In this document: in pieces, positions 9,511-19,798 of the stretch
Layout: every line of letters starts with the position of its first letter
Position numbering within the stretch: the first letter of the stretch is position 1
Origin: Prochlorococcus sp. AG-463-P14
GTDB taxonomy: Bacteria; Cyanobacteriota; Cyanobacteriia; PCC-6307; Cyanobiaceae
Direction of reading: 5' to 3'
Length of the DNA stretch: 47,058 nt
Assembly: GCA_003209275.1 (NCBI GenBank)
Contig: QCRX01000003.1
Coordinates: 1 to 47,058 of the forward strand
Program-made: the position numbers and the translations under genes
Notes under the pieces: generated by a model
What the model was told of the DNA's origin: nothing
What the model saw: the letters and a program-made list of their open reading frames with translations, nothing else
The model's database searches: none

Positions 9511-10299
9511 ATGAGTGGTGAAGTGCCATCCCCATCGCAAAACTCTGAGACTGATGGATCACAATCAGTTCCTCAGCCAGAGATAGAAGCCAAATTGAAT
9601 GAACAGTCCTCTGTCCCTGATGAATCTATTGCTTCTGGGGAAGTCGATATAGAAACTCACCCTCAGTCAGAAACTAAGCCTAAGACTGAAGGAATCCAAC
9701 CCGAAGCTGATTCGGTTGCAGGGACTGCTAAAAATCCGTTGGATAATGAGGCACGGTTACAACAGTTGGAGGAAGAACACGAAACTTTGCGAAGTCAATA
9801 TATGCGGATTGCAGCTGATTTTGATAATTTTCGCAAAAGACAAACTCGTGATAATGATGACTTAAAGCAGCAATTGATTTGTAATACTTTGACTGAAATT
9901 TTACCTATTGTGGATAATTTTGAAAGAGCTCGTCAACAACTAGATCCTCAGGGAGAAGAAGCACAAGCCTTGCATCGCAGTTATCAAGGGCTTTATAAGC
10001 AACTTGTAGATGTATTGAAATTGCTTGGCGTAGCTCCAATGCGTGTAGTTGGTCAAACATTTGATCCAACATTGCACGAAGCTGTTTTGCGAGAACCTAG
10101 CGATGAAAAGCCAGAAGGTACTGTTTTAGATGAAATGCAGCGTGGATATCATCTCAATGGCAGAGTATTAAGACATGCTTTAGTCAAGGTATCTATGGGC
10201 CCAGGATCGCAAGGAGAAAGTTCTTCTCAAACTGATCAAGAGCCAGAGAAATCTTCTTCTATTTCAGACAATAAAAATTCACCTAATTCTGAGGATTAA
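9511..10299 (+). CDS. grpE: Nucleotide exchange factor GrpE
   Basis: GrpE releases ADP from DnaK. The 262-residue protein has an acidic, low-complexity N-terminus of about 85 residues. A long coiled-coil helix follows, containing the family motifs [15 protein letters not shown] and [10 protein letters not shown]. The C-terminal beta domain has [12 protein letters not shown] and [18 protein letters not shown] disordered acidic tail of some 35 residues follows. The ATG at 9511 is clear. dnaJ follows after 45 bases, so GrpE and DnaJ are probably made together; no dnaK is present in the window. Confidence 0.95.
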   Translation: MSGEVPSPSQNSETDGSQSVPQPEIEAKLNEQSSVPDESIASGEVDIETHPQSETKPKTEGIQPEADSVAGTAKNPLDNEARLQQLEEEHETLRSQYMRIAADFDNFRKRQTRDNDDLKQQLICNTLTEILPIVDNFERARQQLDPQGEEAQALHRSYQGLYKQLVDVLKLLGVAPMRVVGQTFDPTLHEAVLREPSDEKPEGTVLDEMQRGYHLNGRVLRHALVKVSMGPGSQGESSSQTDQEPEKSSSISDNKNSPNSED

Positions 10300-10344
10300 T
10301 GAGATGAGATTTAAATTGAATTTAAAATCTATGGCATCAATGTA

Positions 10345-11478
10345 ATGGCAGATTTTTATGATCTTTTAGGAGTTAGCAGAGACTCTGATGGCGACACCCT
10401 TAAACGTGCTTATCGTCAGTTGGCACGAAAATATCATCCAGATATTAATAAGGAACCAGGAGCTGAAGAGCGTTTTAAAGAGATAGGCCGTGCATATGAG
10501 GTTCTTGCTGATCCCCAGAGTCGAGCACGCTATGACCAATTTGGTGAGGCTGGCCTTGGAGGTGCTGCTGGCATGCCTGATATGGGAGATATGGGAGGGT
10601 TTGCGGATCTATTTGAAACTTTTTTCAGTGGATTTGGGGGTGCTGGTGGACCTGCTTCAGGTCGTTCTCAACGTCGTGGTCCTCAGCAAGGAGATGACCT
10701 TAGATATGACTTAAACATTAGTTTTAATCAGGCTGTTTTTGGCCAGGAAACTGAGATCAAAATCCCTCATTTAGAAACGTGTGAATCTTGTAATGGTAGT
10801 GGAGCTAAGCCTGGTAGTGGCCCTACGAATTGTTCTACATGCTCAGGCTCAGGTCAGGTTCGTCGTGCTACAAGGACTCCATTTGGAAGTTTCACGCAGG
10901 TATCTGAATGCCCAACTTGTGGAGCGACAGGACAAGTGATTGCTGACCCATGTGGTTCATGTGGCGGTCAAGGTGTAAGTCAGGTTCGTAAGAAATTGAG
11001 AATTAATATCCCTGCAGGAGTTGACACTGGCACCCGATTAAGGGTTGCAGGTGAAGGGAATGCAGGCTTAAGAGGTGGTCCTTCAGGAGATTTATATGTT
11101 TTTTTAAAGGTTAAAAATCATCCAAAATTACGTCGTGATGGGCTAACTATTTTTTCTGAAGTTCATGTCAGCTATTTACAAGCAATTTTGGGAGATACAA
11201 TAGAAGTAGAAACTGTTGATGGCCCAACGAAACTAGATATTCCTATTGGTACTCAACCCAACGCAGTGCTTACATTAGAGAACAAAGGTATTCCTAAGTT
11301 GGGTAATCCAGTGGCTCGAGGTGATCAACGTATTGCGGTAAATATTAAGCTACCAACTCGACTCTCTGAAGAAGAACGTCTTTTGCTTGAGAAGTTAGCA
11401 GGTCATTATTCTGCAAAAGGTCGACAACATCATCATCATAATAGTGGCTTATTTTCTCGAATGTTTGGTCAAGATTAA
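10345..11478 (+). CDS. dnaJ: Chaperone DnaJ
   Basis: DnaJ is a DnaK co-chaperone that stimulates ATP hydrolysis and delivers substrates. The J domain spans residues 1-70, with HPD at 31-33. A Gly/Phe-rich linker follows to about residue 115. The zinc-finger region at about 145-210 has four CxxCxGxG-type repeats ([32 protein letters not shown]). The C-terminal substrate-binding domains complete the 377 residues, ending with a run of four histidines. This order defines a type I DnaJ. The stop overlaps the start of the next gene (TAATG). Confidence 0.95.
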   Translation: MADFYDLLGVSRDSDGDTLKRAYRQLARKYHPDINKEPGAEERFKEIGRAYEVLADPQSRARYDQFGEAGLGGAAGMPDMGDMGGFADLFETFFSGFGGAGGPASGRSQRRGPQQGDDLRYDLNISFNQAVFGQETEIKIPHLETCESCNGSGAKPGSGPTNCSTCSGSGQVRRATRTPFGSFTQVSECPTCGATGQVIADPCGSCGGQGVSQVRKKLRINIPAGVDTGTRLRVAGEGNAGLRGGPSGDLYVFLKVKNHPKLRRDGLTIFSEVHVSYLQAILGDTIEVETVDGPTKLDIPIGTQPNAVLTLENKGIPKLGNPVARGDQRIAVNIKLPTRLSEEERLLLEKLAGHYSAKGRQHHHHNSGLFSRMFGQD

Positions 11479-11726
11479 TGAGTCAAAGCTCATCATCAGA
11501 GAAGTTTTATCTTGATCTAAGAGGTACACCTTGCCCATTGAATTTTGTCCGATGTCGCCTTGCTTTAGAAAGCATTCAACAAAACCAATTTCTAATTGTT
11601 GATTTAGATCGCGGGGAGCCAGAGAGAATGGTTATACCTGGATTAAGAAAAGAGGGTTATGAGGTAGAAGTTCTTGTCAAAGAAGAGGCCTGGTTGAGTA
11701 TGAAGGTGATTTGTGGAATCAATTGA
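11478..11726 (+). CDS. TusA/SirA-like sulfur carrier family protein
   Basis: This small 82-residue protein has the TusA fold signature LDLRGTPCPLNFVRCRLALE near the N-terminus, with one cysteine at about residue 19. TusA proper has CPxP; here the motif reads CPLN, as in other cyanobacterial DnaJ-linked members I recall. The family relays sulfur for tRNA thiolation and other uses, but a role here is not shown. The ATG shares one base with the dnaJ stop, and the 3' end overlaps the GTG of rsgA by 14 bases, so the three genes are translationally linked. Confidence 0.85.
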   Translation: MSQSSSSEKFYLDLRGTPCPLNFVRCRLALESIQQNQFLIVDLDRGEPERMVIPGLRKEGYEVEVLVKEEAWLSMKVICGIN

Positions 11727-12639
11727 TAAAAATACTTTTTCTGGGATTGTTGTAGCTTTAAAAGCTAATTATCTAGAAGTCGAATTAGATCTGCCTTCTC
11801 AGAAATTATTGAGTAAAACTTTTTATATTAAAGGCTTAGTTCGCTTTTTATGTACTCGTAGAAGTAGGCTGGATTATCAAGGAGATTATGTAAATGTTGG
11901 TGATTATGTAACGATAGAATCGATTAATTTGCAGAATAGTAGAGCTGTCGTAAGTAAAGTTGAACCAAGAAAAACTTTGTTGAGCAGGCCAGCCGTTGCA
12001 AATGTGACTCAAGTTATTGTTGTATTATCCTTTTGCAAACCAACCTTTGACCTGGACCAAGCATGTAGATTTCTTATATCGGCTGAAGAAAATGATCTTG
12101 ATGTTTGCTTACTTCTTAATAAAAGAGATTTATTGTCTGAAGATTTTGTTCAGGAACAGTTAAATAGATTAAGATCTTGGGGTTATAAAACAATTGCTAT
12201 TTCAACAATAACTGGACAAGGTTTTAGTGAATTTAAGCAAGTGTTATTAGACTCCTCCTTAACAGTTTTAAGTGGTCCATCTGGTGTAGGGAAGACAAGC
12301 TTACTAAATGCTTTATTGCCTAATGCCTCGTTAAAAGTAGGGGCTTTATCTGAGCGTCTCGAACGAGGCCGACATACTACTCGTCATGTTGAGCTTTATA
12401 CATTAGAAGGAGGTGCTCGCATTGCTGATACGCCTGGATTTAATAGGCCTAAATTACCTTTGGACCCAAAGCTACTTCAAATATTTTTCCCTGAGCTTCG
12501 AAGTCAGCTAGCTAATTATCCTTGTAAATTTCGTGATTGTATGCATATAGACGAAATGGGTTGTGGCGTTGAAAAAACTTGGGAGAGGTATAATACTTAT
12601 AAGAAATTCTTAGGAGAAATCATTAATTATCATCGCTAA
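11713..12639 (+). CDS. rsgA: Small ribosomal subunit biogenesis GTPase RsgA
   Basis: RsgA is a circularly permuted GTPase that acts late in 30S maturation. The order of motifs shows the permutation: an OB-fold N-terminus, then LLNKRDLL (G4), then the P-loop [21 protein letters not shown] and DTPGF (G3). The C-terminal zinc-binding segment [16 protein letters not shown] follows. The GTG start at 11713 is preceded by AAGGTGA and lies inside the TusA-like gene. The 308-residue length is normal. Its 3' end overlaps the convergent ybaB gene by 17 bases. Confidence 0.94.
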   Translation: MESIDKNTFSGIVVALKANYLEVELDLPSQKLLSKTFYIKGLVRFLCTRRSRLDYQGDYVNVGDYVTIESINLQNSRAVVSKVEPRKTLLSRPAVANVTQVIVVLSFCKPTFDLDQACRFLISAEENDLDVCLLLNKRDLLSEDFVQEQLNRLRSWGYKTIAISTITGQGFSEFKQVLLDSSLTVLSGPSGVGKTSLLNALLPNASLKVGALSERLERGRHTTRHVELYTLEGGARIADTPGFNRPKLPLDPKLLQIFFPELRSQLANYPCKFRDCMHIDEMGCGVEKTWERYNTYKKFLGEIINYHR

Positions 12640-12970
12640 TTCCTGGGAGATTAAGATTTAAACCACCCGTAAGTTCTTCCATTCTACCTTTCATAGTATT
12701 CGTTGAATTTGTATAAGCATTTTCAAGAGCTTCCAATACTGCTTTTTCTGTTTCGATTGGGCCTTTTTCTGTTAGAGATGCATCTATCCTAACCTTGAGA
12801 GGTTGTTGGTTGCCTGATAGCCAGATGCTTGCTAAGCCATCCTCACTGCTTCCTTCTATTTGCATAGCCTCTAACTCTTCTTGGAGTTTCTGAGCATCTT
12901 GTTGAATTTGCTGAGCTTTACGAAAGGCTTCAGTGAGTTGCCCGATATTTGGGAATCCGAACCCTGCCAT
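12623..12970 (-). CDS. YbaB/EbfC family nucleoid-associated protein
   Basis: This 115-residue protein is a YbaB/EbfC-type DNA-binding protein. It has the typical N-terminal [33 protein letters not shown] helix, a central beta region and a C-terminal helix. Members form dimers that bind DNA with little sequence specificity. It follows murB by 24 bases on the same strand, forming the end of a murC-murB-ybaB run. Its 3' end overlaps rsgA. Confidence 0.92.
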   Translation of the reverse strand: MAGFGFPNIGQLTEAFRKAQQIQQDAQKLQEELEAMQIEGSSEDGLASIWLSGNQQPLKVRIDASLTEKGPIETEKAVLEALENAYTNSTNTMKGRMEELTGGLNLNLPGISDDN

Positions 12971-12994
12971 GGTTTTAGTGGAGGAGACTAAAGA

Positions 12995-13921
12995 CTAATA
13001 CTTTTGCTGGAATCCAAGGCGCTTTACTTCAGGATGAAGTAGAAATCCATAGGCTCTTTTTACTTTTTCTTGAATTAACTTGATTAGTTGATCGATGTCT
13101 TCAGCAGAAGCTTTGCCTGTATTGACTATGAAATTTGCATGAATTTTAGAAATTTCAGCTCCGCCAATTTGTGTTCCTTTTAAACCTAGTTTTTCAATTA
13201 TATAACCTGCCTTGAGAGGTTCAGGGTTGCGAAAAACGCTGCCGCAGCTAGGTAGATGGTATGGCTGACTGCTTGTCCGTTTATGAAGGTTTTGGTTGGT
13301 TCTTTCAGTTAATTCTTGCTGGTTATGGCCTGGCTCTAGTCTGAAGCGTGCAGATAGGACTAATAGATTTTCATTTTGCAATCTGCTGTAGCGATATTTG
13401 AAGTTAAGTTCTTCTCTAGTGATATCAAAGGATTCTGTGCCATCTAGAGGAATCACGGAAACAGATTCCAGTCTTTCGGCAATAGAGCCTCCTTGTGCTC
13501 CAGCATTCATTACAGCCGCACCACCTACGGTCCCTGGAATGCCAATAGCCCATTCCAGGCCATGGAGGCCAGCTTTGGCTGCTCTTCTTGCAAGCGTGGG
13601 AATGTTTTCGCCTCCCCAGGCCTCTACAAGGCCAGAAGATCTATCTAGGGTGCTTCCATGAAGCTTTCTCATGCACAATGTGAGACCAGGCAATCCGGAA
13701 TCATTGATAAGTAGGTTTGATCCCGCACCCAGCACTCTGCAAGGCAGTTTATTTTTTCTTGCCCAGTTGATTAAGAATTTGATTTCTTCTGCATCACTTG
13801 GTTCTGCAAGCCATTCAGCAGGACCTCCAACTCTCCAAGTCGTGAAATTGGCCAAAGGAGCCAGAGGTTTTAATGTAAGCCCATTGGGGCAAGTCAGGCC
13901 GCTTTGCGAGAAGGAAGGCAT
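12995..13921 (-). CDS. murB: UDP-N-acetylenolpyruvoylglucosamine reductase
   Basis: MurB makes UDP-N-acetylmuramic acid in peptidoglycan synthesis, using FAD and NADPH. FAD-binding motifs are visible: [21 protein letters not shown] and the [19 protein letters not shown] stretch. The active-site region [12 protein letters not shown] includes the catalytic serine, and the C-terminus contains [14 protein letters not shown]. The frame is open to a TTG at 13957, but the ATG at 13921 leaves a more usual N-terminus (308 residues) and overlaps murC by 28 bases. Overlap and co-orientation point to co-expression with murC. Confidence 0.94.
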   Translation of the reverse strand: MPSFSQSGLTCPNGLTLKPLAPLANFTTWRVGGPAEWLAEPSDAEEIKFLINWARKNKLPCRVLGAGSNLLINDSGLPGLTLCMRKLHGSTLDRSSGLVEAWGGENIPTLARRAAKAGLHGLEWAIGIPGTVGGAAVMNAGAQGGSIAERLESVSVIPLDGTESFDITREELNFKYRYSRLQNENLLVLSARFRLEPGHNQQELTERTNQNLHKRTSSQPYHLPSCGSVFRNPEPLKAGYIIEKLGLKGTQIGGAEISKIHANFIVNTGKASAEDIDQLIKLIQEKVKRAYGFLLHPEVKRLGFQQKY

Positions 13922-15342
13922 TGAGGGGGATGATCTGCATTGTTTAGTAACTTCCAAAGTTTGTTTATATCTCCTGCACCCATTATTAATAAAAGGTCAT
14001 CTTTAACACTTTTTTCTTTAATTAAGAGAGCTAGATGATGATGATTTTTAGCTACAAAAATTGGTAAGAGTGAATCTATCTGTTTGATTTTTGCTTCAAG
14101 ATCTTCACTATTTGCCAATTGAACTTTTTCTTCACCTGCTCCGTATACAGGTGCTAAGAAGACTAAATCAGCCTTACTCAGAGCGTATGCAAAGTCTGAT
14201 AGAAACTGTTTTGTTCTTGAATAGCGATGCGGTTGGAATATGGCAACAAGTCTTTTGGGCTTTTTAGGAAGAGGACTTTCTCCTTTCTGAATGATTAAAC
14301 GAGCTGTTTGTAGAGTCGCTTTTAATTCGCTTGGATGATGTGCGTAATCATCAACGACTTGTCGTCCTTCCCAAGTGCCAAGAAATTCAAAACGTCTTCC
14401 TGGACTTTTGATGAATTCAAGATTGGCTTGCAATTCTTTAAATGGAATTCCTTGAACTCGACATGCTGCAATAGCTGCGATCGTGTTATGTAGGTTGTGC
14501 AATCCAGGCATTGGTATTGCAATTTGACCAATAGCTTTGCCTTTTTCGTAAAAGTTGGCAATTGTTTGATCACCTTTGATGGCAATAGGTAATGCAGAAA
14601 AATCAATACCCTCCTTATTTTCTATCGAGAACCAAGCGTGAGGTTTGAAGTTTTTCCTTAGAGTTGGGCAATCATGATTTGCAAGAAGAAATTCACAGTT
14701 ATTCCCAAATTCTTTCATTGTTCTGATCAACTCATCAAGGCTTTTGTAATGGTCACTATGATCAAGTTCAAGATTAGTAATGATCCCAACTGAGGAACGA
14801 AATTTGACAAGGCTCCCGTCCGATTCATCAGCTTCTGCTACCAGTAACCTTCCTTTCCCAGCATGACCATTGCTTTTGTAGTAAGGGACTAGGCCTCCAA
14901 TAATGGCTGTTGGGTCTTCATTTGCCAATGCAAGCAATGTAGTAATTATCGTGCTTGTAGTTGTTTTTCCATGGCTTCCAGCTACAGCAATAGAGTCTTG
15001 TTCGCTAATAAGAGTCGCTAGTAAATCGGAACGATGGCAAATTTCTAATTTTGCTTTCTTTGCTTCTTGGATCTCTGGATTGCTATTAGGAATAGCTGTG
15101 CTTACAACTATGAGCGGCTTGACAGTCGAACTCTTATAAATCGAATGAATGTTGGCTCCAACCTGTTTTGAAAAGATTTTGACTCCTTGGTTAGCGAGCC
15201 TTTTTAAGTTGGATTTTCCTTCTTGATCAGATCCTGAGACGGAATAGCCTCTATTTGCAAGTATTAGAGCTAAGGCAGACATCCCAATTCCTCCAATCCC
15301 TATGAAGTGAATGGGTTTGTTTTTCGAGATCAGACTTGCCAA
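13894..15342 (-). CDS. murC: UDP-N-acetylmuramate--L-alanine ligase
   Basis: MurC adds L-alanine to UDP-MurNAc in the cytoplasm. The 482-residue protein shows the N-terminal nucleotide motif [14 protein letters not shown], the ATP P-loop AGSHGKTTT at about residues 121-129, EADESDGS, and the Mur ligase [10 protein letters not shown] and FQPHRYSRT motifs. The ATG at 15342 gives a standard N-terminus. It is the first gene of the murC-murB-ybaB run and is divergent from gap2, with 199 bases between. Confidence 0.95.
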   Translation of the reverse strand: MASLISKNKPIHFIGIGGIGMSALALILANRGYSVSGSDQEGKSNLKRLANQGVKIFSKQVGANIHSIYKSSTVKPLIVVSTAIPNSNPEIQEAKKAKLEICHRSDLLATLISEQDSIAVAGSHGKTTTSTIITTLLALANEDPTAIIGGLVPYYKSNGHAGKGRLLVAEADESDGSLVKFRSSVGIITNLELDHSDHYKSLDELIRTMKEFGNNCEFLLANHDCPTLRKNFKPHAWFSIENKEGIDFSALPIAIKGDQTIANFYEKGKAIGQIAIPMPGLHNLHNTIAAIAACRVQGIPFKELQANLEFIKSPGRRFEFLGTWEGRQVVDDYAHHPSELKATLQTARLIIQKGESPLPKKPKRLVAIFQPHRYSRTKQFLSDFAYALSKADLVFLAPVYGAGEEKVQLANSEDLEAKIKQIDSLLPIFVAKNHHHLALLIKEKSVKDDLLLIMGAGDINKLWKLLNNADHPPQCLPSRKAA

Positions 15343-15541
15343 GAGCTTTGGCCTAGTGGCTTGAAAGATAAGACAATCTTGCTTAGAAGGCTCACATCAC
15401 TAATCACATGAGACAGAGAGGGTTTATCAACTTCTAGATGGGATCAGGCTTTTCGGCATGGGCACGTTAAAGAAATAAAAGAATGGATCGCATGTCTGTA
15501 TGATCAGCGCCCAATGACCTTGCGGTTTACCCGCTTTTAAC
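15343..15541. promoter_or_regulatory. Divergent murC/gap2 intergenic region
   Basis: These 199 bases separate two divergent starts and so should hold promoters for both. A possible -10 TATGAT lies at 15499-15504, 38 bases before gap2, but I see no convincing -35 partner. No riboswitch-like fold is evident by eye. Confidence 0.4.
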
Positions 15542-16564
15542 ATGACCCTACGAGTTGCGATAAACGGATTTGGCCGAATTGGTCGCAACTTCATGCGTTG
15601 TTGGTTAAGCCGAGGCGCCAATACTGGTATTGAAGTTGTAGGTATTAATGTCACATCCGATCCGCAAACCTGTGCTCATTTGTTGAAATATGATTCTATT
15701 CTCGGTCAAATTAAAGATGCAGAGATTAGTCATAGTGAAGACACGTTTATTATTAATGGCAAGTCCATAAAATGTTTCTCAGACCGTAATCCACTAAACC
15801 TTCCATGGAAGGAGTGGGGAATAGATTTAGTTATTGAATCTACAGGAGTTTTTAATACTGATGTTGGTGCCAGTAAACACTTAGAAGCAGGTGCTAAGAA
15901 GGTTATTCTTACAGCACCCGGAAAAGGTGATGGTGTCGGAACATATGTTGTAGGTGTGAACGCTGATCAATATCGCCATGAAGATTTTAATATTTTAAGT
16001 AACGCTAGCTGCACTACTAATTGTTTAGCGCCAATAGTAAAAGTACTTGATCAGACCTTTGGCATAAATAAGGGATTAATGACCACTATTCATAGCTATA
16101 CAGGAGACCAAAGAATTTTGGATAATAGTCATAGAGATCTTCGTAGAGCGAGAGCAGCTGCTATGAATATTGTTCCTACTTCTACAGGTGCAGCTAAGGC
16201 TGTCGCCTTGGTTTATCCACAGATGAAGGGAAAGTTGACTGGAATTGCTATGAGAGTTCCAACTCCTAATGTGTCTGCTGTTGATTTGGTATTTGAGGCC
16301 GGTCGCTCAGTAAATGCTGAACAAGTTAATGCTGCATTGAAGGCTGCTTCTGAAACTTCAATGAAAGGAATTATTAAATATGGAGATCTTCCTTTGGTTT
16401 CTACTGACTACGCAGGTACTAATGAATCAACTATTGTTGATGAAGCTTTGACTATGTCTATTGGAGATAATTTGGTTAAGGTACTTGCTTGGTATGACAA
16501 TGAATGGGGCTATAGCCAAAGAGTTGTTGATTTAGCGGAAATTGTGTCTAAACAATGGAAATAG
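15542..16564 (+). CDS. gap2: Glyceraldehyde-3-phosphate dehydrogenase, Calvin-cycle type
   Basis: The 340-residue enzyme interconverts 1,3-bisphosphoglycerate and glyceraldehyde-3-phosphate. It has the N-terminal Rossmann motif [12 protein letters not shown], catalytic Cys157 in [11 protein letters not shown], a conserved [11 protein letters not shown] loop and the C-terminal [12 protein letters not shown]. The segment [19 protein letters not shown], without the acidic residue that fixes NAD specificity in glycolytic forms, matches the Gap2 (GapB-like, NAD(P)-accepting) branch used in photosynthetic carbon fixation. It is a single gene, divergent from murC. Confidence 0.95.
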   Translation: MTLRVAINGFGRIGRNFMRCWLSRGANTGIEVVGINVTSDPQTCAHLLKYDSILGQIKDAEISHSEDTFIINGKSIKCFSDRNPLNLPWKEWGIDLVIESTGVFNTDVGASKHLEAGAKKVILTAPGKGDGVGTYVVGVNADQYRHEDFNILSNASCTTNCLAPIVKVLDQTFGINKGLMTTIHSYTGDQRILDNSHRDLRRARAAAMNIVPTSTGAAKAVALVYPQMKGKLTGIAMRVPTPNVSAVDLVFEAGRSVNAEQVNAALKAASETSMKGIIKYGDLPLVSTDYAGTNESTIVDEALTMSIGDNLVKVLAWYDNEWGYSQRVVDLAEIVSKQWK

Positions 16565-16607
16565 GTACATAAAAGTTTGTTAGCTCTCTATTTTTAAATA
16601 GAGAGCT

Positions 16608-17591
16608 TTAAAAGTGCTTAAAACCTGAACAAGGAAGAATCTTTACTTCTTTGCCTGTTTCCCAAATTGTTTTAGGTGGACCGCTTCTTATAGTTCCAAT
16701 TGTCTTACTGGTGGGCCAAGTTTCTCTAAAAGCTTTAGCCCATTCTGGAGGTAGGCTGATTACTAATTCATAGTCCTCTCCTCCATTTAGGCACCATTCG
16801 TCCCAATGGGATCCTTGTGGCCAGTCTTGACTTCTAGGCATAGATGACAGGCTTAAAACTGCCTGGCATCCACTACTTAAGCAGATATTTTCTATAGCGA
16901 TTAGCAATCCATCGCTACTGTCAGTTCCTGCGGCTCTCCAGGGAGTGTCTTTGGGTTTGCATTTTTCTAGAGCTCTTAGTGCTGCTAATGGAGCGATTGG
17001 TTGTTGATGCGTCTTAATGGCTAATTTTTGGAGTGTATCGTCTAAGAACTCAGACTGGAGGATGGGGTCTGATACCAAAAGAGCTAGCCCTAATCGACTA
17101 AGACCATGAGGCCCACTAGTGACTAGATGATCTCCTGGCAATGCATTTGATCGGTGCAGTCTTAATGGACCGAGTGTTCCTATTGCTGTGATTGCTATGA
17201 GTTTTTGTTGACCTTTGGAACAGTCTCCACCCAGTAATTCTCCTCCAAATTGTTTGAGAGCTTTATCTATGCCTTGGTAGAGCCTTTTGACCCATTCCCA
17301 AGATGTGTCAGGAGGAACCACTAGCCCGACAGTAATACCCAAAATTTTTTCTGTTCCGCTAGATGCAAGGTCTGAAAAATTAGTTGTTACAGCTTTCCAT
17401 CCCACATCTTCAGGAGAAGTTGTTTCTTTACTGAAGTGAACATCTTCAACGAGAACATCGGTATTGATAAGCAGCTTGTTCTTATTAGTTTTGATTTCTG
17501 CTGTATCGTCGTCAATCTGCCCTAAAGGCATAAAGCAACGAAGGCGATTCAGGATTTCTTTTTCCCCTATCTCAGCAAGAGTTTCGTGCAC
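16608..17591 (-). CDS. thiL: Thiamine-monophosphate kinase
   Basis: ThiL phosphorylates thiamine monophosphate to thiamine diphosphate, the active cofactor. The 327-residue product starts with the family EIGEKEIL motif, then QIDDDTAEI (magnesium-binding DD), TDVLVEDVHF and LGGDCSKG. Further on are AAGTDSSDGLL and NGGEDYEL, all typical of ThiL. It is co-directional with the cyclophilin gene upstream (10-base gap) and convergent with gap2. Confidence 0.93.
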   Translation of the reverse strand: MHETLAEIGEKEILNRLRCFMPLGQIDDDTAEIKTNKNKLLINTDVLVEDVHFSKETTSPEDVGWKAVTTNFSDLASSGTEKILGITVGLVVPPDTSWEWVKRLYQGIDKALKQFGGELLGGDCSKGQQKLIAITAIGTLGPLRLHRSNALPGDHLVTSGPHGLSRLGLALLVSDPILQSEFLDDTLQKLAIKTHQQPIAPLAALRALEKCKPKDTPWRAAGTDSSDGLLIAIENICLSSGCQAVLSLSSMPRSQDWPQGSHWDEWCLNGGEDYELVISLPPEWAKAFRETWPTSKTIGTIRSGPPKTIWETGKEVKILPCSGFKHF

Positions 17592-17601
17592 GCTTTATGC
17601 C

Positions 17602-18678
17602 TCAAGCATGGGTTTTTAGTCGATCTGCTCCATCTATTACTTTGATGGCAATGATTTTGTCATCTACGCCTAGCTCATTAAGGATTTCATTACCTTCAAC
17701 TACATAGCCAAATGCAGCATTACGTCCATCTATCAGATTTCTACCAGCAGGGTTAAGTTCTGCTTCGTATAGAAAAAAGAAGAATTGTGAGGAGCCGTCA
17801 TCCAAAGATTGGCCTGAATGAGCCCAACCCAGTGTTCCAAGTGTTGAGAAAGGAAGAACAGGTGTTTGAGTAAAGAGACCAAGATCTTCAAAAGTTTGGT
17901 TGTAAATTATGTCTGATTTCCCTGGAATTCTAATTTCTAAAGGTACATGACGCTCTTCGTTAGATGATGGATCTATATAACCAATTTCAGGTCCTTTAGG
18001 ATCCCCAGTTTGCAGTACATAGAAATCCTCTGCTCTAGCAAAGGGCAGTCCGTCATAGAAATCTTTTAGTGCTAAATCAATAAATGCTCCCCCGGTAAGT
18101 GGTGCGTTATATCCATCAATTACAGCAATCATATTGCCTTTAGTGGTTTCTATTGAAACACTCGCTCTCCCTAGCAATCGAGGCAGATTGTTGAACTCTT
18201 CTGGGATTATATAGGGAAAATCATCTTCAAGAAGAAGAGCTTCTAAATCACCGATCTTTTTGAGACTTACTCTGCGCTCATTGATAAAATCATTTTTGTT
18301 TTTATGGCTAGCAAATTCGCTTAAATTGTTTAAGTTTTGTTTTAGCGAGCCTATTTTTTCTTCGGCTTCTTGACGACGATTTTGTGGTATCGAATCTAAA
18401 ATTTGGGTTTTATTTTTGTTTAATAGAAATTCACTTGAAGATGATGCTTTTGTTACTGAAGTCCAACGATTCCCTCTTACTAAATTGCTGGTTTCTTCGA
18501 GGTTGTGTTGTAGCTCCCGGAGATCCTTCTGTTCTATGGGTAATGCGTTTCGCAAAATTGCATAAGGATCTTTCACAGCATTTCCAGGTGGCAATGCAGC
18601 CATTATTGGTCTGCTCCAGCTCAAACCCACTGTTATTACTACCGTTAGGAGAGCTGCAAGAAGTCGATAAATTGACAT
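17602..18678 (-). CDS. Secreted cyclophilin-type peptidyl-prolyl isomerase
   Basis: This resembles the cyanobacterial and plastid-lumen TLP38-type cyclophilins: an N-terminal helical region (about residues 40-170) followed by a divergent cyclophilin domain (about 180-350). The domain begins VSIETTKGNMIAVID and has FSTLGTLGWAHSGQSLDDGSSQFFFFL, where normal cyclophilins have the MAxxGPNTNGSQFFI core. A signal peptide is likely (YRLLAALLTVVITVGLSW). The open frame extends upstream to 18780, but the ATG at 18678 places the signal peptide at the N-terminus. It is divergent from efp, with 65 bases between. Confidence 0.88.
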   Translation of the reverse strand: MSIYRLLAALLTVVITVGLSWSRPIMAALPPGNAVKDPYAILRNALPIEQKDLRELQHNLEETSNLVRGNRWTSVTKASSSSEFLLNKNKTQILDSIPQNRRQEAEEKIGSLKQNLNNLSEFASHKNKNDFINERRVSLKKIGDLEALLLEDDFPYIIPEEFNNLPRLLGRASVSIETTKGNMIAVIDGYNAPLTGGAFIDLALKDFYDGLPFARAEDFYVLQTGDPKGPEIGYIDPSSNEERHVPLEIRIPGKSDIIYNQTFEDLGLFTQTPVLPFSTLGTLGWAHSGQSLDDGSSQFFFFLYEAELNPAGRNLIDGRNAAFGYVVEGNEILNELGVDDKIIAIKVIDGADRLKTHA

Positions 18679-18743
18679 GATTGATTCAGCCACTGCACGA
18701 CTTTCGCACAGCTCTCTATGATCGCCAGAGCGGTTCGGCGGGG

Positions 18744-19304
18744 ATGATCTCCAGTAACGATTTTCGCACTGGGACCACAATTGAACTAGACGGTTCGGTT
18801 TGGCGGGTCGTCGAGTTTTTGCATGTCAAGCCTGGTAAGGGATCTGCGTTTGTTCGGACAAAATTAAAGTCTGTTCAAGGTGGCAATGTTGTTGAAAAAA
18901 CATTTCGTGCTGGAGAGATGGTTCCTCAAGCACTTTTGGAGAAGTCAACACTTCAACATACTTATATGGAATCTGGAGATTACGTTTTTATGGATATGTC
19001 CAGTTATGAGGAGACTAGGCTTACCGCAGAGCAAATTGGTTCTAGTCGTAAGTACTTAAAAGAAGGCATGGAAGTCAACGTTGTTTCTTGGAATGACAAG
19101 CCTCTTGAAGTAGAACTGCCTAATTCAGTTGTGCTTGAGGTGACTCAGACTGATCCTGGTGTCAAGGGAGATACTGCTACAGGTGGTACAAAGCCTGCCA
19201 TCCTTGAGACAGGAGCTCAGGTAATGGTGCCCCTGTTTATTTCTGTTGGTGAGAAAATAAAAGTGGATACACGCAACGATAGTTATCTAGGTCGTGAGAA
19301 CTAA
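18744..19304 (+). CDS. efp: Translation elongation factor P
   Basis: EF-P relieves ribosome stalling at polyproline stretches. The 186-residue protein has the three-domain EF-P pattern: [19 protein letters not shown], the loop [10 protein letters not shown] with tip lysine at residue 32, and the C-terminal DPGVKGDTA...[19 protein letters not shown] and RNDSYLGR. The frame is open upstream to 18681, but the ATG at 18744 begins at the family N-terminus. The stop overlaps the accB start (TAATG), a common cyanobacterial arrangement. Confidence 0.96.
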   Translation: MISSNDFRTGTTIELDGSVWRVVEFLHVKPGKGSAFVRTKLKSVQGGNVVEKTFRAGEMVPQALLEKSTLQHTYMESGDYVFMDMSSYEETRLTAEQIGSSRKYLKEGMEVNVVSWNDKPLEVELPNSVVLEVTQTDPGVKGDTATGGTKPAILETGAQVMVPLFISVGEKIKVDTRNDSYLGREN

Positions 19305-19798
19305 TGCCCATGCAGCTTGATCACACTGAATTGCATCGATTGTTGGCTGCTTTGGCTGACAGCGATATCCAGGAATTCCGTTTGGAAGGGGAGGATTTTC
19401 GCCTTGAAGTAAGGCGAAACCTTCCTGCTTCTTCTGGAGTGGCTCCACTGGTTCAAGTTGAATCTAACGATGAAGCCGCTGTGTCTTCCCCTCAACCAAA
19501 AGTTGAGCCTATTGCACCTAGCAATCCGCCTCCTGCAGTCCCTGGATCACGGGCTGATTTAGTTGAAATCTCTGCTCCTATGGTTGGCACCTTCTATACA
19601 GCTCCTGCGCCAGGAGAGCCCTCTTTTGTAGAGGTTGGGAGTCGTATAGGAGTAGGTCAAACGGTATGTATCCTTGAAGCAATGAAGTTGATGAATGAAC
19701 TTGAGTCAGAGGTTAGTGGAGAAGTAATTGAGATACTTGTTGACAATGGAACTCCAGTCGAGTTCGGACAAGTTCTGATGAGAGTTAAACCTGCTTAA
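19304..19798 (+). CDS. accB: Biotin carboxyl carrier protein of acetyl-CoA carboxylase
   Basis: AccB carries the carboxybiotin group in fatty-acid synthesis. The 164-residue protein has an N-terminal helical region, a Pro/Ala/Val linker (about residues 45-85) and a C-terminal biotinyl domain. The biotin attachment lysine is K128 in EAMKLMNE, preceded by APMVGTFYTAPAPGEPSFVEVG. The ATG shares a base with the efp stop, so translation is coupled. No accC is in the window. It is convergent with pdxA, overlapping by 4 bases. Confidence 0.96.
   Translation: MPMQLDHTELHRLLAALADSDIQEFRLEGEDFRLEVRRNLPASSGVAPLVQVESNDEAAVSSPQPKVEPIAPSNPPPAVPGSRADLVEISAPMVGTFYTAPAPGEPSFVEVGSRIGVGQTVCILEAMKLMNELESEVSGEVIEILVDNGTPVEFGQVLMRVKPA

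Noticed and set aside
13398-14006. Antisense plus-strand frames over murB and murC
   Set aside because: They follow the reverse of strongly conserved cell-wall genes, so they are shadows.
15499-15504. TATGAT as the gap2 promoter -10 element
   Set aside because: No matching -35 element is seen at the right spacing, so it is not listed as a promoter by itself.
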